Notes: a model not told the origin generated them from the letters alone. 64,000 nucleotides of DNA from Paraburkholderia sp. BL25I1N1 (GCF_003002025.1 NZ_PVZB01000014.1:1-64000), one strand, 5' to 3'. Positions 29,385-38,341 are shown, numbered from the stretch's first letter. Program-made: numbers and translations.

Positions 29385-30098
29385 ATGAGCGATCCCACGC
29401 CCCTGCCCCAGCGCGAAGACAATGAAGACGCACTCGGTCTTTGCCACGCCGTCCTGTTCGACCTCGACGGCACGCTAGCCGACACCGCGCCCGACCTCGC
29501 GGCGGCCGTCAACAAGATGCGCCACGATCGCGGGCTGGAGATGGTGCCGCTCGAAGATCTGCGGCCGCTCGCATCCGCGGGCGCGCGTGGGCTGATCGGC
29601 GGCGCGTTCGGGATCGGTCCCGATAGTCACGAATTCGCGTCGATGCGCGAGGAGTTCCTCGCCAACTACGAAGCCGATCTGTGCATCGAGACCACACTGT
29701 TTCAAGGCATTCCCGAGATGCTCGACGAACTCGACGCGCGCGGTGTGCGCTGGGGCATCGTCACGAACAAGGTGGCGCGGCTGACCGAGCCGCTGATCGC
29801 ACAGCTCGGCCTCGAAGAGCGCGCGGGCTGTGTCGTGAGCGGCGACACCACGCCACATTCGAAACCGCACCCGGCGCCGTTACTGCATGCGGCGCGCGAA
29901 CTGGACGTGGCGCCGGAGCGCATCGTCTACGTGGGCGACGATCTGCGCGACGTGCAGGCCGGTTTCGCCGCCGGCATGAAGACGGTCGCGGCGGCGTACG
30001 GCTACTGCGGCAACGACATCCCGCCGACGCAATGGCATGCGCAACACGTCGTCCAGTCGCCGGCGGAATTGCAGAAGTTGCTGCGCGACATCGGCTGA
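29385..30098 (+). CDS. gph: Phosphoglycolate phosphatase
   Basis: This 237-residue HAD phosphatase has the nucleophile motif AVLFDLDGTLADTAPDLA (residues 21-38), the motif II threonine in GIVTNK and the metal-binding VYVGDDLRDVQAGFAAGM. It removes phosphate from 2-phosphoglycolate, formed by DNA repair and oxidative side reactions. The pairing with ubiG supports the assignment over other HAD phosphatases. Confidence 0.9.
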   Translation: MSDPTPLPQREDNEDALGLCHAVLFDLDGTLADTAPDLAAAVNKMRHDRGLEMVPLEDLRPLASAGARGLIGGAFGIGPDSHEFASMREEFLANYEADLCIETTLFQGIPEMLDELDARGVRWGIVTNKVARLTEPLIAQLGLEERAGCVVSGDTTPHSKPHPAPLLHAARELDVAPERIVYVGDDLRDVQAGFAAGMKTVAAAYGYCGNDIPPTQWHAQHVVQSPAELQKLLRDIG

Positions 30099-30223
30099 GC
30101 CGCGACGTCGACCGGCGCAAAGGCGAAAACCAGGGCCGCGCCGGTTGCGCCAATGAGTCAGGACGTAGCCGTCAAACTATTGTAAAATCTCCGTCTGGCT
30201 CAGAAATTTGAGCAACGAACCGC

Positions 30224-30593
30224 GGGGGCGACCTGGTTTCGACAGGGGTTGCGAAGCGGCTAGGGCATGTCGAGGCCCCGTCACCTCGTAAATCAGCGGG
30301 AAAAACGTAACTGCAAACGACGAAACGTTCGCACTGGCAGCCTAAGGGCCGCCGTCCTCTGCCTAGTTCACTGACGGGCTAGAGTCGCAAGACCGGTAGC
30401 AATACCGACAGAGGTCATATACGTCAGTTAAGCCTGGGTGGTGTCACGACATCCGGGTCGAAAATCTAGTGAATCGCCGTAGTGCAGCGTGTTCGTCCGC
30501 GTCACTATGGTTAAATCAAAAGACAGAACTACACATGTAGAACTAGTCGTAGAGTGCTTCTGGACGCGGGTTCGATTCCCGCCGCCTCCACCA
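30224..30593 (+). ncRNA. ssrA: Transfer-messenger RNA
   Basis: This is a one-piece tmRNA of 370 bases. The 5' end GGGGGCG pairs with CGCCTCC near the 3' end, which closes with ACCA. The T arm GGTTCGATTCC is present and the 5' part GACCTGGTTTCGACAGGGG is typical. The reading frame begins at GCA 30313 and encodes ANDETFALAA, with stop TAA at 30343-30345. It rescues stalled ribosomes together with SmpB. A TAAAAT hexamer at 30182-30187 is a likely -10 box. No permuted structure is seen. Confidence 0.97.
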
Positions 30594-30628
30594 GAACATG
30601 TTTCACGCTGCACCATCAAGTCTCATCG

Positions 30629-30665
30629 AAAACCCGTAAGCGGCCTGCTGCTTGCGGGTTTTTTC
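30629..30665 (+). terminator. Terminator of ssrA
   Basis: The arms AAAACCCGTAAGC and GCTTGCGGGTTTT (one G-T pair) enclose a loop of eight bases and are followed by T. It lies 36 bases after the tmRNA 3' end. Confidence 0.92.
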
Positions 30666-30866
30666 TTATCCCTCGCGCCCTTCCCGCTGCGCGCTTTCCC
30701 GCACTATCCTTTTCTTATCTCATCCGCGCGCCGTCGCGTGACCGACCCTCTCGCGATCCTCGGATGAAGAAGCGATTGGAATAAACGCATCCGCTCAGTC
30801 GTTTGATCCTCACGCGCGCACGCCGTGCCTCGCGTGAGACCAACACCAAAATCAGGAGCCGACATC

Positions 30867-31226
30867 ATGCGCAAAACTCTTTTCTGCCTCGCCCTTCTCG
30901 CTCTGCAACAAAGCGCTTTCGCCGAAGCACCAAAGATCGTCGACGGACGCTTCGTCAATGCGGACGGCATGACGCTCTATACCTTCGACAAGGACACCAC
31001 ACCCGGCGTGAGCGCCTGCACGGGCGGCTGCATGAACTACTGGCCCGCGGCCACGGCTAGCGCGTCGGACAAACCCTCCGGCGACTGGACCGTGATCACC
31101 GGCGCAGACGGCAAGCCGCAATGGGCGTACAAAGGCCATCCGCTCTACCGCTATGCAGCGGACAAGCAGGCGGGAGACATGAAGGGAGAAGGCTTCAAAG
31201 ACATGTGGCACACGGCGAAACCTTAA
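30867..31226 (+). CDS. Secreted repeat protein with Yx(F/W/Y)xxD motifs (COG4315-like)
   Basis: This 119-residue exported protein has a signal peptide (MRKTLFCLALLALQQSAFA) and two copies of the motif, LYTFDKD and LYRYAAD. CTGGCMNYWPA lies between them, with two Cys. Members of this family are small periplasmic or lipid-anchored proteins of unknown function. No lipobox is seen here, so it is likely soluble. The ATG at 30867 begins the signal peptide and has a ribosome site (AGGAG) ahead. Confidence 0.85.
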   Translation: MRKTLFCLALLALQQSAFAEAPKIVDGRFVNADGMTLYTFDKDTTPGVSACTGGCMNYWPAATASASDKPSGDWTVITGADGKPQWAYKGHPLYRYAADKQAGDMKGEGFKDMWHTAKP

Positions 31227-31332
31227 GCGCGCGCCGCGAGCCGGCAACACCACGCCAGACTAAAGCCGAGAGTCAAACGGAAGACGCCGGCAGAACGCCG
31301 GCGTCGCACTCACGACGGACACCTGCCTGCGC

Positions 31333-31599
31333 TTATTCGTCTTTAGGACACTGCAGATTGCAACCATTCGGATCGCCCAAATCGCCGCGCTTGCGCATGG
31401 CCGATTTTTTGTTGCTCTGGTATTTGTCCGAAGGAGACGACGCCGCAAACGGCATTTGCGGATGTTCGGCGAGACGGAACTGATCTTGCAGAATGCCGCC
31501 CGGGACACCCGGCGAATTCTGTGCGAAAGCAACTGGCGAGGTGGCGAGGAGCGCACCAGCCGTCGCAACGGCAGCACATACGTGAAGAATGACTTTCAT
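31333..31599 (-). CDS. Small exported protein of unknown function
   Basis: This 88-residue protein has a clear signal peptide (MKVILHVCAAVATAGALLA to AFA-Q, residue 26). The mature chain of about 60 residues is rich in Ser, Pro and Lys and ends GCNLQCPKDE with two Cys. It is not recognised. Codon positions are consistent with coding. The ribosome site is weak. It stands alone between the Yx(FWY)xxD protein and the fds regulator. Confidence 0.6.
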   Translation of the reverse strand: MKVILHVCAAVATAGALLATSPVAFAQNSPGVPGGILQDQFRLAEHPQMPFAASSPSDKYQSNKKSAMRKRGDLGDPNGCNLQCPKDE

Positions 31600-31707
31600 A
31601 TTGATCGGCGCGACATAGCGCGCAGTTTAGGCGGAAGCGGAAGCTTAGAGAGTATCCCAAACGGACGCCATACGCAGCGCCAAACATAGGCTGATGTTTA
31701 CGGCCGC

Positions 31708-32787
31708 TTACGCCACCGCTTCACCCAGGCCCTCTTCAAGATCCACCACCTTGCCGCAATCTTGCGGGTCATAGCCTTCGAGCTGATCCACGCTATGGCG
31801 AAACGCGCTGCCGCGCAGCAATCCGAGCACTGTCGCAAGCGGCGTACGTTCGAGGCGCGCGCGGTCGCACGCAAAATAATAGTCTTCGTCGACAATCGGA
31901 ATGAAGTCGAGACCGAAGTGATGCGCCGCGGGCTCCACGCCGAAACCCACATCCGCCATGCCGCTCGCGACGAACGCCGCAATCGCCGAATGCGTCAGTT
32001 CGGCCGACGCATAACCATTGACCCGATCCGGATCGACTCCGACTTTCCGTAGCGCGAGATCGAGCAACATGCGTGTGCCGGAGCCGGGTTGTCGATTCAC
32101 GAAGCGGATATCGTCGCGCGCGAGATCGCTCAGGCCGGCGATTCTCTTCGGGTTGCCTTTACCAAGAAAGAGCCCTTGCTTGCGCCGCGTGAGATGCACG
32201 AGCACGTGACGCTGCGGATCGAGCCAGCGCCGATACGCATCGGCGCATGCCGCACGAAACTCGCCGAGCGGCAAATGGAAGCCGGCCAGATCGCATTCGC
32301 CGCGCGCAAGCGCGCTGACGGCGTCCGCGCTGTCGCGATACTTGATGTCGACCGGCAGCTCGTCGGCGACCAGCGCCGTCACAAGCGCGGCCACGGCGTA
32401 ACCGTGCGACGCGAAAATGCGCACGTCGTCGGCGGGCGGCGCGAGCCAGCGGTTCAGATCGCTCGCCACTTCGCTGGCGAGCGCCTGCATATTGCCGTCG
32501 AGCCGTTCGCCGCACAGACGCTGCGCACGCAAGACCGCTTGCCCGAGTTCGGACAGCACCGAGCCGCGGCCACGCTCTTTCGCGATCAGCGGACCGCCCA
32601 GACGCTCTTCGATGCTGCGCAGTAAACCCCACGCATGACGGTAGGACAAACCCTTAAGCGTCGCGGCCTGCGCGATGCTGCCTGATTCATTCACCAGCGC
32701 GAGCAATGGCACCACGTCCGACAGGCTTGCCTCTCGGCCGTCCGGACCCTTCACCACCAGTTGTGCCTGACACTCGATTCTGATCAT
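31708..32787 (-). CDS. ModE-like helix-turn-helix regulator fused to a periplasmic-binding-like sensor domain
   Basis: This 359-residue regulator has an N-terminal winged helix of ModE/LysR type (residues 20-90; VPLLALVNESGSIAQAATLK and LSYRHAWGLLRSIEE). A PBP-like sensor domain follows (residues 115-340), with FASHGYAVAALVTAL, CDLAGFHLP and VNRQPGSGTRMLLDLAL. The last motif is typical of the PBP-like domain found behind ModE-type heads, which is thought to sense molybdate or a related oxyanion or cofactor. It is divergent from the formate dehydrogenase operon, so control of that operon is the natural inference. It takes the place of the regulator fdsR in other beta-proteobacteria. Confidence 0.85.
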   Translation of the reverse strand: MIRIECQAQLVVKGPDGREASLSDVVPLLALVNESGSIAQAATLKGLSYRHAWGLLRSIEERLGGPLIAKERGRGSVLSELGQAVLRAQRLCGERLDGNMQALASEVASDLNRWLAPPADDVRIFASHGYAVAALVTALVADELPVDIKYRDSADAVSALARGECDLAGFHLPLGEFRAACADAYRRWLDPQRHVLVHLTRRKQGLFLGKGNPKRIAGLSDLARDDIRFVNRQPGSGTRMLLDLALRKVGVDPDRVNGYASAELTHSAIAAFVASGMADVGFGVEPAAHHFGLDFIPIVDEDYYFACDRARLERTPLATVLGLLRGSAFRHSVDQLEGYDPQDCGKVVDLEEGLGEAVA

Positions 32788-32902
32788 ATATGTTGAACTC
32801 TTTCCTATTGCATCGGCCGAAATGCCCGCCTATTGTTCGGCTATCCCATATCGAATAAACGAAGCATAAGTGCACGCATTATGAATAACAAGTGCATATA
32901 TG
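32785..32902. promoter_or_regulatory. Divergent regulator/fdsG control region with paired CATATATG palindromes
   Basis: CATATATG occurs at 32785-32792, covering the regulator's start codon, and again at 32895-32902, just ahead of the fdsG ribosome site. The copies are 110 bases apart. AAGTGCA also occurs twice (32868-32874, 32890-32896). TTGTTC at 32833 and TAAACG at 32856 are a weak -35/-10 pair for fds. The sites may bind the divergent regulator; this is inference. Confidence 0.4.
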
Positions 32903-32921
32903 ACTTTGGAGGAGCCCCCAC

Positions 32922-33407
32922 TTGGACGATTCCATCGCCGTCGCGCCGGATCAACTCGTTGAGCGTCACGCGCAGCCGGGCGTGTCGCTGCTAGCGGTCT
33001 TGCATGCGATTCAGGACGAAGTCGGTTACGTGCCACCCGCCGCGGTCGCGCCGCTAGCGCGCGCCATGAACCTGTCGCGCGCGGAAGTGCACGGCGTCAT
33101 CACCTACTACCACCACTTCCGCACGCAGCCGGCCGCAGCCGTCACGGTGCAACTGTGCCGCGCGGAAGCCTGCCGCAGCATGGGCACCGAAGCGCTCGCG
33201 CAACATATCGAGGCGCACACCGGTTGCCGCTTCGACGGCGAACATCAGCATGGCGCGACGGTGGAACTGGAATCGGTGTATTGCCTCGGCCAATGCGCGC
33301 TGTCGCCGGCGCTGATGCTCAACGGCACGCTGCACGCCAAGGTCACGCCGCAAAAGTTCGACGCGATCTTCGCGGCCGCCAGCAAGTGCGTGGAGGTGAC
33401 GGCATGA
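32922..33407 (+). CDS. fdsG: NAD-linked formate dehydrogenase gamma subunit (NuoE-like)
   Basis: This 161-residue protein carries one [2Fe-2S] cluster and passes electrons within the soluble formate dehydrogenase. The four cysteines are in QLCRAEACRSMGTEA and YCLGQCALSPALML. LHAIQDEVGYVPPAAV is the conserved NuoE-like helix. The start is TTG at 32922, supported by the strong ribosome site GGAGGAG seven bases ahead. The ATG at 32900 is out of frame. The stop overlaps the fdsB start (ATGA), so translation is coupled. Confidence 0.92.
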   Translation: MDDSIAVAPDQLVERHAQPGVSLLAVLHAIQDEVGYVPPAAVAPLARAMNLSRAEVHGVITYYHHFRTQPAAAVTVQLCRAEACRSMGTEALAQHIEAHTGCRFDGEHQHGATVELESVYCLGQCALSPALMLNGTLHAKVTPQKFDAIFAAASKCVEVTA

Positions 33408-34969
33408 CGCGCATCTACGTTCCCCGCGATTCGTCGGCATTGGCCCTCGGCGCTGACGCGCTCGCGCATGCAATCGAAGCCGAAGCGGCACGCCGCGGCG
33501 TCGCCATCGAACTGGTTCGCAACGGTTCACGCGGCCTGCTGTGGCTCGAACCGCTCGTCGAAGTTCAGACGCCTGAAGGCCGCATCGGCTACGCGAATGC
33601 CGAAGCCGGCGACGTCGCCGCTCTGTTCGACGCCGGCTTCCTCGAAGGGGGCGCACACGCAAACCGCGTCGGCGTGGTCGATGACATTCCGTATCTGAAG
33701 AAGCAGCAGCGCCTGACCTTCGCGCGCATCGGCATCACTGACCCGCTTTCAATTGACGACTACGTCGCTCACGGCGGGCTCGAAGGCTTGCGCCAGGCTC
33801 TGCGAACCGATGGCGACGCCGCCTGCGAAGCGTTGATCGAATCCGGCCTGCGCGGCCGCGGCGGCGCAGCCTTCCCCGCCGGCATCAAATGGCGCACGGT
33901 GCGTGGCGCCAAAGCGGCGCAAAAGTACATCGTCTGCAACGCGGACGAAGGCGATTCCGGCACCTTCTCCGATCGCCTCGTGATGGAAAGCGATCCGTAC
34001 GTGCTGATCGAAGGGATGATCATCGCGGGCATCGTGACGGGCGCGACGGTCGGCCATATCTACGTGCGCAGCGAGTATCCGCATTCGATCGCCACGCTCG
34101 AAGCGGCAATCGCGAAAGCACGCGCCGCCGGCTGGCTCGGCGACAGCGTGCTCGGCTCAACGGCGCATCGCTTCGAACTGTTCGTCGCGAAAGGCGCCGG
34201 CGCCTATGTGTGCGGCGAGGAAACGGCGCTGCTCGAATCGCTCGAAGGCAAGCGCGGCATTGTGCGCGCCAAGCCGCCGGTGCCGGCGCTCGTCGGCCTG
34301 TTCGGCCAACCGACCGTGATCAACAACGTGATCACGCTCGCCACGGTGCCGATCATCTTCGCGCGCGGCGCGGCGTTCTACAAAGACTTCGGCATGGGCC
34401 GCTCGCGCGGCACGCTGCCGTTCCAGCTCGCGGGCAATGTGAAGCAAGGCGGCCTCGTCGAACTCGCGTTCGGCGTGACGCTGCGCGAATTGCTGTACGA
34501 CTACGGCGGCGGCACGGCGAGCGGAAGGCCGGCGCGTGCGGTGCAAGTGGGCGGCCCGCTCGGCACGTATCTGCCGGAAAGCCAATGGGACATACCGATG
34601 GACTACGAGGCTTACGCGGCGGTCGGCGCGGTGGTGGGCCATGGCGGCCTGGTCGTACATGACGACACCTCGAATCTCGCCGAACTCGCGCAGTACGCCA
34701 TGCACTTTTGCGCGCTCGAATCGTGCGGCAAATGCACGCCGTGCCGGATCGGCTCGACGCGCGGCGTCGAAGTGATCGGCCGGATTCGCAACGGCGACAC
34801 GTCTACACGACAAGTGCAATTGCTGCGCGATCTGTGCGACACGATGGTGTCCGGTTCGCTTTGCGCGATGGGCGGCATGACGCCGTTCCCGGTGTTGTCC
34901 GCGCTCGATCATTTCCCCGAAGACTTCGGTCTCGCCGACGTATCTCATCACGCGCCGAAAGCGGCCTGA
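33404..34969 (+). CDS. fdsB: NAD-linked formate dehydrogenase beta subunit (NuoF-like)
   Basis: This 521-residue diaphorase subunit has an N-terminal thioredoxin-like part. The FMN/NADH site follows, with GRGGAAFPAGIKWRT, CNADEGDSGTFSDR and GAGAYVCGEETALLESLEGK. A C-terminal [4Fe-4S] site is in ESCGKCTPCRIGSTRG with the fourth Cys in SLCAMG. It reduces NAD with electrons from FdsA and FdsG. The ATG overlaps the fdsG stop by four bases; a longer open frame upstream lies inside fdsG and is not used. Confidence 0.95.
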   Translation: MTRIYVPRDSSALALGADALAHAIEAEAARRGVAIELVRNGSRGLLWLEPLVEVQTPEGRIGYANAEAGDVAALFDAGFLEGGAHANRVGVVDDIPYLKKQQRLTFARIGITDPLSIDDYVAHGGLEGLRQALRTDGDAACEALIESGLRGRGGAAFPAGIKWRTVRGAKAAQKYIVCNADEGDSGTFSDRLVMESDPYVLIEGMIIAGIVTGATVGHIYVRSEYPHSIATLEAAIAKARAAGWLGDSVLGSTAHRFELFVAKGAGAYVCGEETALLESLEGKRGIVRAKPPVPALVGLFGQPTVINNVITLATVPIIFARGAAFYKDFGMGRSRGTLPFQLAGNVKQGGLVELAFGVTLRELLYDYGGGTASGRPARAVQVGGPLGTYLPESQWDIPMDYEAYAAVGAVVGHGGLVVHDDTSNLAELAQYAMHFCALESCGKCTPCRIGSTRGVEVIGRIRNGDTSTRQVQLLRDLCDTMVSGSLCAMGGMTPFPVLSALDHFPEDFGLADVSHHAPKAA

Positions 34970-34983
34970 CCCAGGAGCCCACC

Positions 34984-37932
34984 ATGTCCGACGTGCTCAA
35001 CTCTCCCACTGGCGGCTGCGGCTCCGGCAACTGCGCGTGTAAATCGCAAGCCCAGCAGCAGCGCGCGCCCCGCTCTTTCTTCGACGACACCGATTTCGGC
35101 ACGCCCGAGCGCCACGCCGACATCGACGTCACGCTGGAAATCGACGGCCAGTGCGTCACGGTTCCCGCCGGCACCTCGGTAATGCGCGCCGCCGTCGAAG
35201 CGGGCGTCAACGTGCCGAAGCTCTGCGCGACCGATTCGCTGGAACCGTTCGGCTCGTGCCGTTTGTGTCTCGTGGAAATCGAAGGCAAGCGCGGTTATCC
35301 CGCTTCGTGCACGACGCCGGTCGAAGCCGGCATGAAGGTCCGCACGCAGACCGATCGTCTGCAGTCGCTGCGCCGCAACGTGATGGAGTTGTACATCTCC
35401 GATCACCCGCTCGACTGCCTCACCTGCCCCGCCAACGGCGACTGCGAACTGCAGGACATGGCGGGCGTGACGGGCTTGCGCGAAGTGCGTTACGGTTTCG
35501 ACGGCGCGAATCACCTGAAGGACAAGAAAGACGAGTCGAATCCGTACTTCACTTACGACGCGTCCAAATGCATCGTCTGCAATCGCTGCGTGCGCGCGTG
35601 CGAGGAAACGCAAGGCACGTTTGCGTTGACCATCGCCGGGCGCGGTTTCGAATCACGCGTGGCGGCCAGCGAAAACGTGCCGTTCATGGAGTCGGAATGC
35701 GTATCGTGCGGCGCCTGCGTGGCCGCCTGCCCGACCGCGACCTTGCAGGAAAAGACCGTCATCATGCTCGGCCAGGCCGAGCATTCAGTGGTGACGACGT
35801 GCGCGTATTGCGGCGTCGGCTGCTCGTTCAAGGCGGAGATGAAGGGCAACGAGGTCGTGCGGATGGTGCCGCACAAGAACGGCCAGGCCAACGAAGGCCA
35901 CGCTTGCGTGAAGGGCCGCTTTGCCTGGGGCTATGCAACGCACAAGGATCGCATCACCAAGCCGATGATCCGCGCGAAGATCACCGATCCGTGGCGCGAA
36001 GTCAGTTGGGAAGAAGCGCTCACGTATGCCGCGTCGGAATTCCGCCGCATTCAGGCCAAGCACGGGCGCGATTCGATCGGCGGCATCACGTCGTCGCGTT
36101 GCACGAACGAAGAAACGTATCTGGTGCAAAAGCTCGTGCGCGCCGCGTTCGGCAACAACAACGTCGACACCTGCGCGCGCGTTTGCCACTCGCCGACCGG
36201 CTATGGATTGAAGACCACGTTGGGCGAATCGGCGGGCACGCAGACTTTTGCATCCGTCGATAAAGCCGACGTGATCATGGTGATCGGCGCAAATCCGACC
36301 GACGGCCATCCGGTGTTCGGCTCGCGTCTGAAGCGTCGTGTGCGTGAAGGCGCGAAGCTGATCGTCGTGGATCCGCGCCGCATCGATATCGTCGATACGC
36401 CGCACGTGAAGGCGTCGCATCATCTGCAATTGCGGCCGGGCACCAACGTGGCTGTAGTGAATGCGCTGGCGCATGTGATCGTCATGGAAGGTCTGGTCAA
36501 CGAAGCGTTCGTAGCGGAGCGCTGCGAAACCCGCGCGTTCGAGCAATGGCGCGATTTCGTCGCGCTGCCTGAGAACGCGCCGGAAGCGACCGAAGCGCTG
36601 ACCGGCGTACCGGCTCAATCCGTGCGCGAAGCCGCGCGCATCTATGCGACCGGCGGCAACGCCGCGATCTACTACGGCCTCGGCGTCACCGAACACGCGC
36701 AAGGCTCGACCATGGTGATGGGCATCGCCAACCTCGCAATGGCGACGGGCAACATCGGCCGCGAAGGTGTGGGCGTCAATCCGCTGCGCGGCCAGAACAA
36801 TGTGCAGGGTTCGTGCGACATGGGCTCGTTCCCGCACGAACTGCCGGGCTACCGCCACATCAGCGACACGGTCACGCGCACACTGTTCGAAGACGCCTGG
36901 AAGGTCACGCTGCAACCGGAACCGGGCCTGCGCATTCCGAACATGTTCGACGCCGCCGTGCACGGCACCTTCAAGGGTCTGTACTGCCAAGGCGAAGACA
37001 TCGTGCAGTCGGATCCGAATACTCATCACGTGTCGGCTGCGTTGGCGTCGATGGAATGCATCGTCGTGCAGGACATTTTCCTGAACGAGACCGCCAAGTA
37101 CGCGCACGTGCTGCTGCCGGGTTCATCGTTCCTCGAAAAGGACGGCACGTTCACCAACGCGGAGCGCCGCATCTCGCGCGTGCGCAAGGTCATGCCGCCG
37201 GTGCCGGGCTACGCCGACTGGGAAGTCACGGTGATGCTCTCGCGCGCGCTCGGCTATGAAATGGACTACACGCACCCGTCGCAGATCATGGACGAGATCG
37301 CGCGTCTCACGCCGACCTTCCACGGTGTCTCGTACAGGAAGCTCGACGAGATGGGCAGCATTCAGTGGCCTTGCAACGAGAATGCGCCGGACGGCACGCC
37401 GACCATGCACATCGACAGCTTCGTGCGCGGCAAGGGCAAGTTCGTGATTACGAAGTTCATCGCGACGCCCGAGAAAGTCACGCGCAAATTTCCGATGCTG
37501 CTCACCACGGGCCGTATCCTGTCGCAGTACAACGTCGGTGCGCAGACACGCCGTACCGAGAACTCGCGCTGGCACGACGAGGATCGGCTGGAAATCCATC
37601 CGCACGACGCCGAAGAACGCGGCATCAAGACGGACGATTGGGTCGGCATCGAATCGCGCGCGGGACAGACCGTGTTGCGCGCGAAGGTGACCGAACGCAT
37701 GCAGCCTGGCGTGGTCTACACGACGTTCCACTTCCCCGAGTCGGGCGCGAACGTGATCACCACCGATAGCTCGGACTGGGCGACCAACTGTCCGGAGTAC
37801 AAGGTGACCGCGGTGCAGGTCATGCCGGTCGAACAGCCGTCGCAATGGCAGAAGGACTATTCACGTTTCAACACCGAACAGCTCGATCTGCTGAAGCAGC
37901 GCGAGCTGGCCAACGCGACATCGGGCAAGTGA
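34984..37932 (+). CDS. fdsA: NAD-linked formate dehydrogenase alpha subunit (molybdenum catalytic)
   Basis: This 982-residue catalytic subunit oxidises formate to CO2. In order it has: an N-terminal Cys cluster (C12, C17, C19 in GGCGSGNCACK); a [2Fe-2S] domain (GSCRLCLVEIEGKRGYPASC); the NuoG-like HPLDCLTCPANGDCELQ; two [4Fe-4S] motifs (CIVCNRCVRACEE, CVSCGACVAACP); the CxxCxxxC cluster of the molybdopterin fold (CAYCGVGCSF); and the molybdenum ligand Cys401 in CARVCHSPTG, as in FdhF-type enzymes. The cysteine, not selenocysteine, form is used. It is 14 bases after fdsB. Confidence 0.96.
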   Translation: MSDVLNSPTGGCGSGNCACKSQAQQQRAPRSFFDDTDFGTPERHADIDVTLEIDGQCVTVPAGTSVMRAAVEAGVNVPKLCATDSLEPFGSCRLCLVEIEGKRGYPASCTTPVEAGMKVRTQTDRLQSLRRNVMELYISDHPLDCLTCPANGDCELQDMAGVTGLREVRYGFDGANHLKDKKDESNPYFTYDASKCIVCNRCVRACEETQGTFALTIAGRGFESRVAASENVPFMESECVSCGACVAACPTATLQEKTVIMLGQAEHSVVTTCAYCGVGCSFKAEMKGNEVVRMVPHKNGQANEGHACVKGRFAWGYATHKDRITKPMIRAKITDPWREVSWEEALTYAASEFRRIQAKHGRDSIGGITSSRCTNEETYLVQKLVRAAFGNNNVDTCARVCHSPTGYGLKTTLGESAGTQTFASVDKADVIMVIGANPTDGHPVFGSRLKRRVREGAKLIVVDPRRIDIVDTPHVKASHHLQLRPGTNVAVVNALAHVIVMEGLVNEAFVAERCETRAFEQWRDFVALPENAPEATEALTGVPAQSVREAARIYATGGNAAIYYGLGVTEHAQGSTMVMGIANLAMATGNIGREGVGVNPLRGQNNVQGSCDMGSFPHELPGYRHISDTVTRTLFEDAWKVTLQPEPGLRIPNMFDAAVHGTFKGLYCQGEDIVQSDPNTHHVSAALASMECIVVQDIFLNETAKYAHVLLPGSSFLEKDGTFTNAERRISRVRKVMPPVPGYADWEVTVMLSRALGYEMDYTHPSQIMDEIARLTPTFHGVSYRKLDEMGSIQWPCNENAPDGTPTMHIDSFVRGKGKFVITKFIATPEKVTRKFPMLLTTGRILSQYNVGAQTRRTENSRWHDEDRLEIHPHDAEERGIKTDDWVGIESRAGQTVLRAKVTERMQPGVVYTTFHFPESGANVITTDSSDWATNCPEYKVTAVQVMPVEQPSQWQKDYSRFNTEQLDLLKQRELANATSGK

Positions 37933-37940
37933 GGCCGGGC

Positions 37941-38192
37941 ATGGACAATCAGAACCTGATCGACATGGCTAACCGGATCGGCGATTTTTTCGATTCGATG
38001 CCAGACCGCGAGGAAGCGCTCGCCGGCATCGCCGACCATATCCGCCGCTTCTGGGAGCCGCGCATGCGGCGCGCGCTGCTCGCTTCGCTCGATGAGCCGG
38101 ATGCGAGCGGCATCGAGATGTCGGCTATCGTCGAGGAAGCGCTGGTCAAACATCGCGAGCAATTGACGCCGGCGGCGCCGACAACGGTGTAG
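37941..38192 (+). CDS. fdsD: NAD-linked formate dehydrogenase delta subunit
   Basis: This 83-residue protein has LIDMANRIGDFFDSMPDREE and the conserved IADHIRRFWEPRMRRALLA of FdsD. In Cupriavidus the delta subunit belongs to the soluble enzyme, and homologues help assemble it. There is no iron-sulfur motif. It follows fdsA by eight bases. In Cupriavidus fdsC (FdhD-like sulfurtransferase) stands between A and D; here it is missing from the locus. Confidence 0.9.
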   Translation: MDNQNLIDMANRIGDFFDSMPDREEALAGIADHIRRFWEPRMRRALLASLDEPDASGIEMSAIVEEALVKHREQLTPAAPTTV

Positions 38193-38341
38193 CCGGGTGC
38201 GGCGGCGGCGGCTGTGCAGCCAGGCCGCTTGCTCGCACGCGCAAGCCAGGTCGCATCAATGAGGTCATACCGGGCCGCAACCGCGACGCGCCGCTGACCT
38301 CGCACCACTGACAGCCTGGCTCGGAACGCGGCCGTAATAAG

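Noticed and set aside
30489..30767. Short open frame across the end of the tmRNA
   Set aside because: It covers the tRNA-like domain and terminator of ssrA, not a protein gene.
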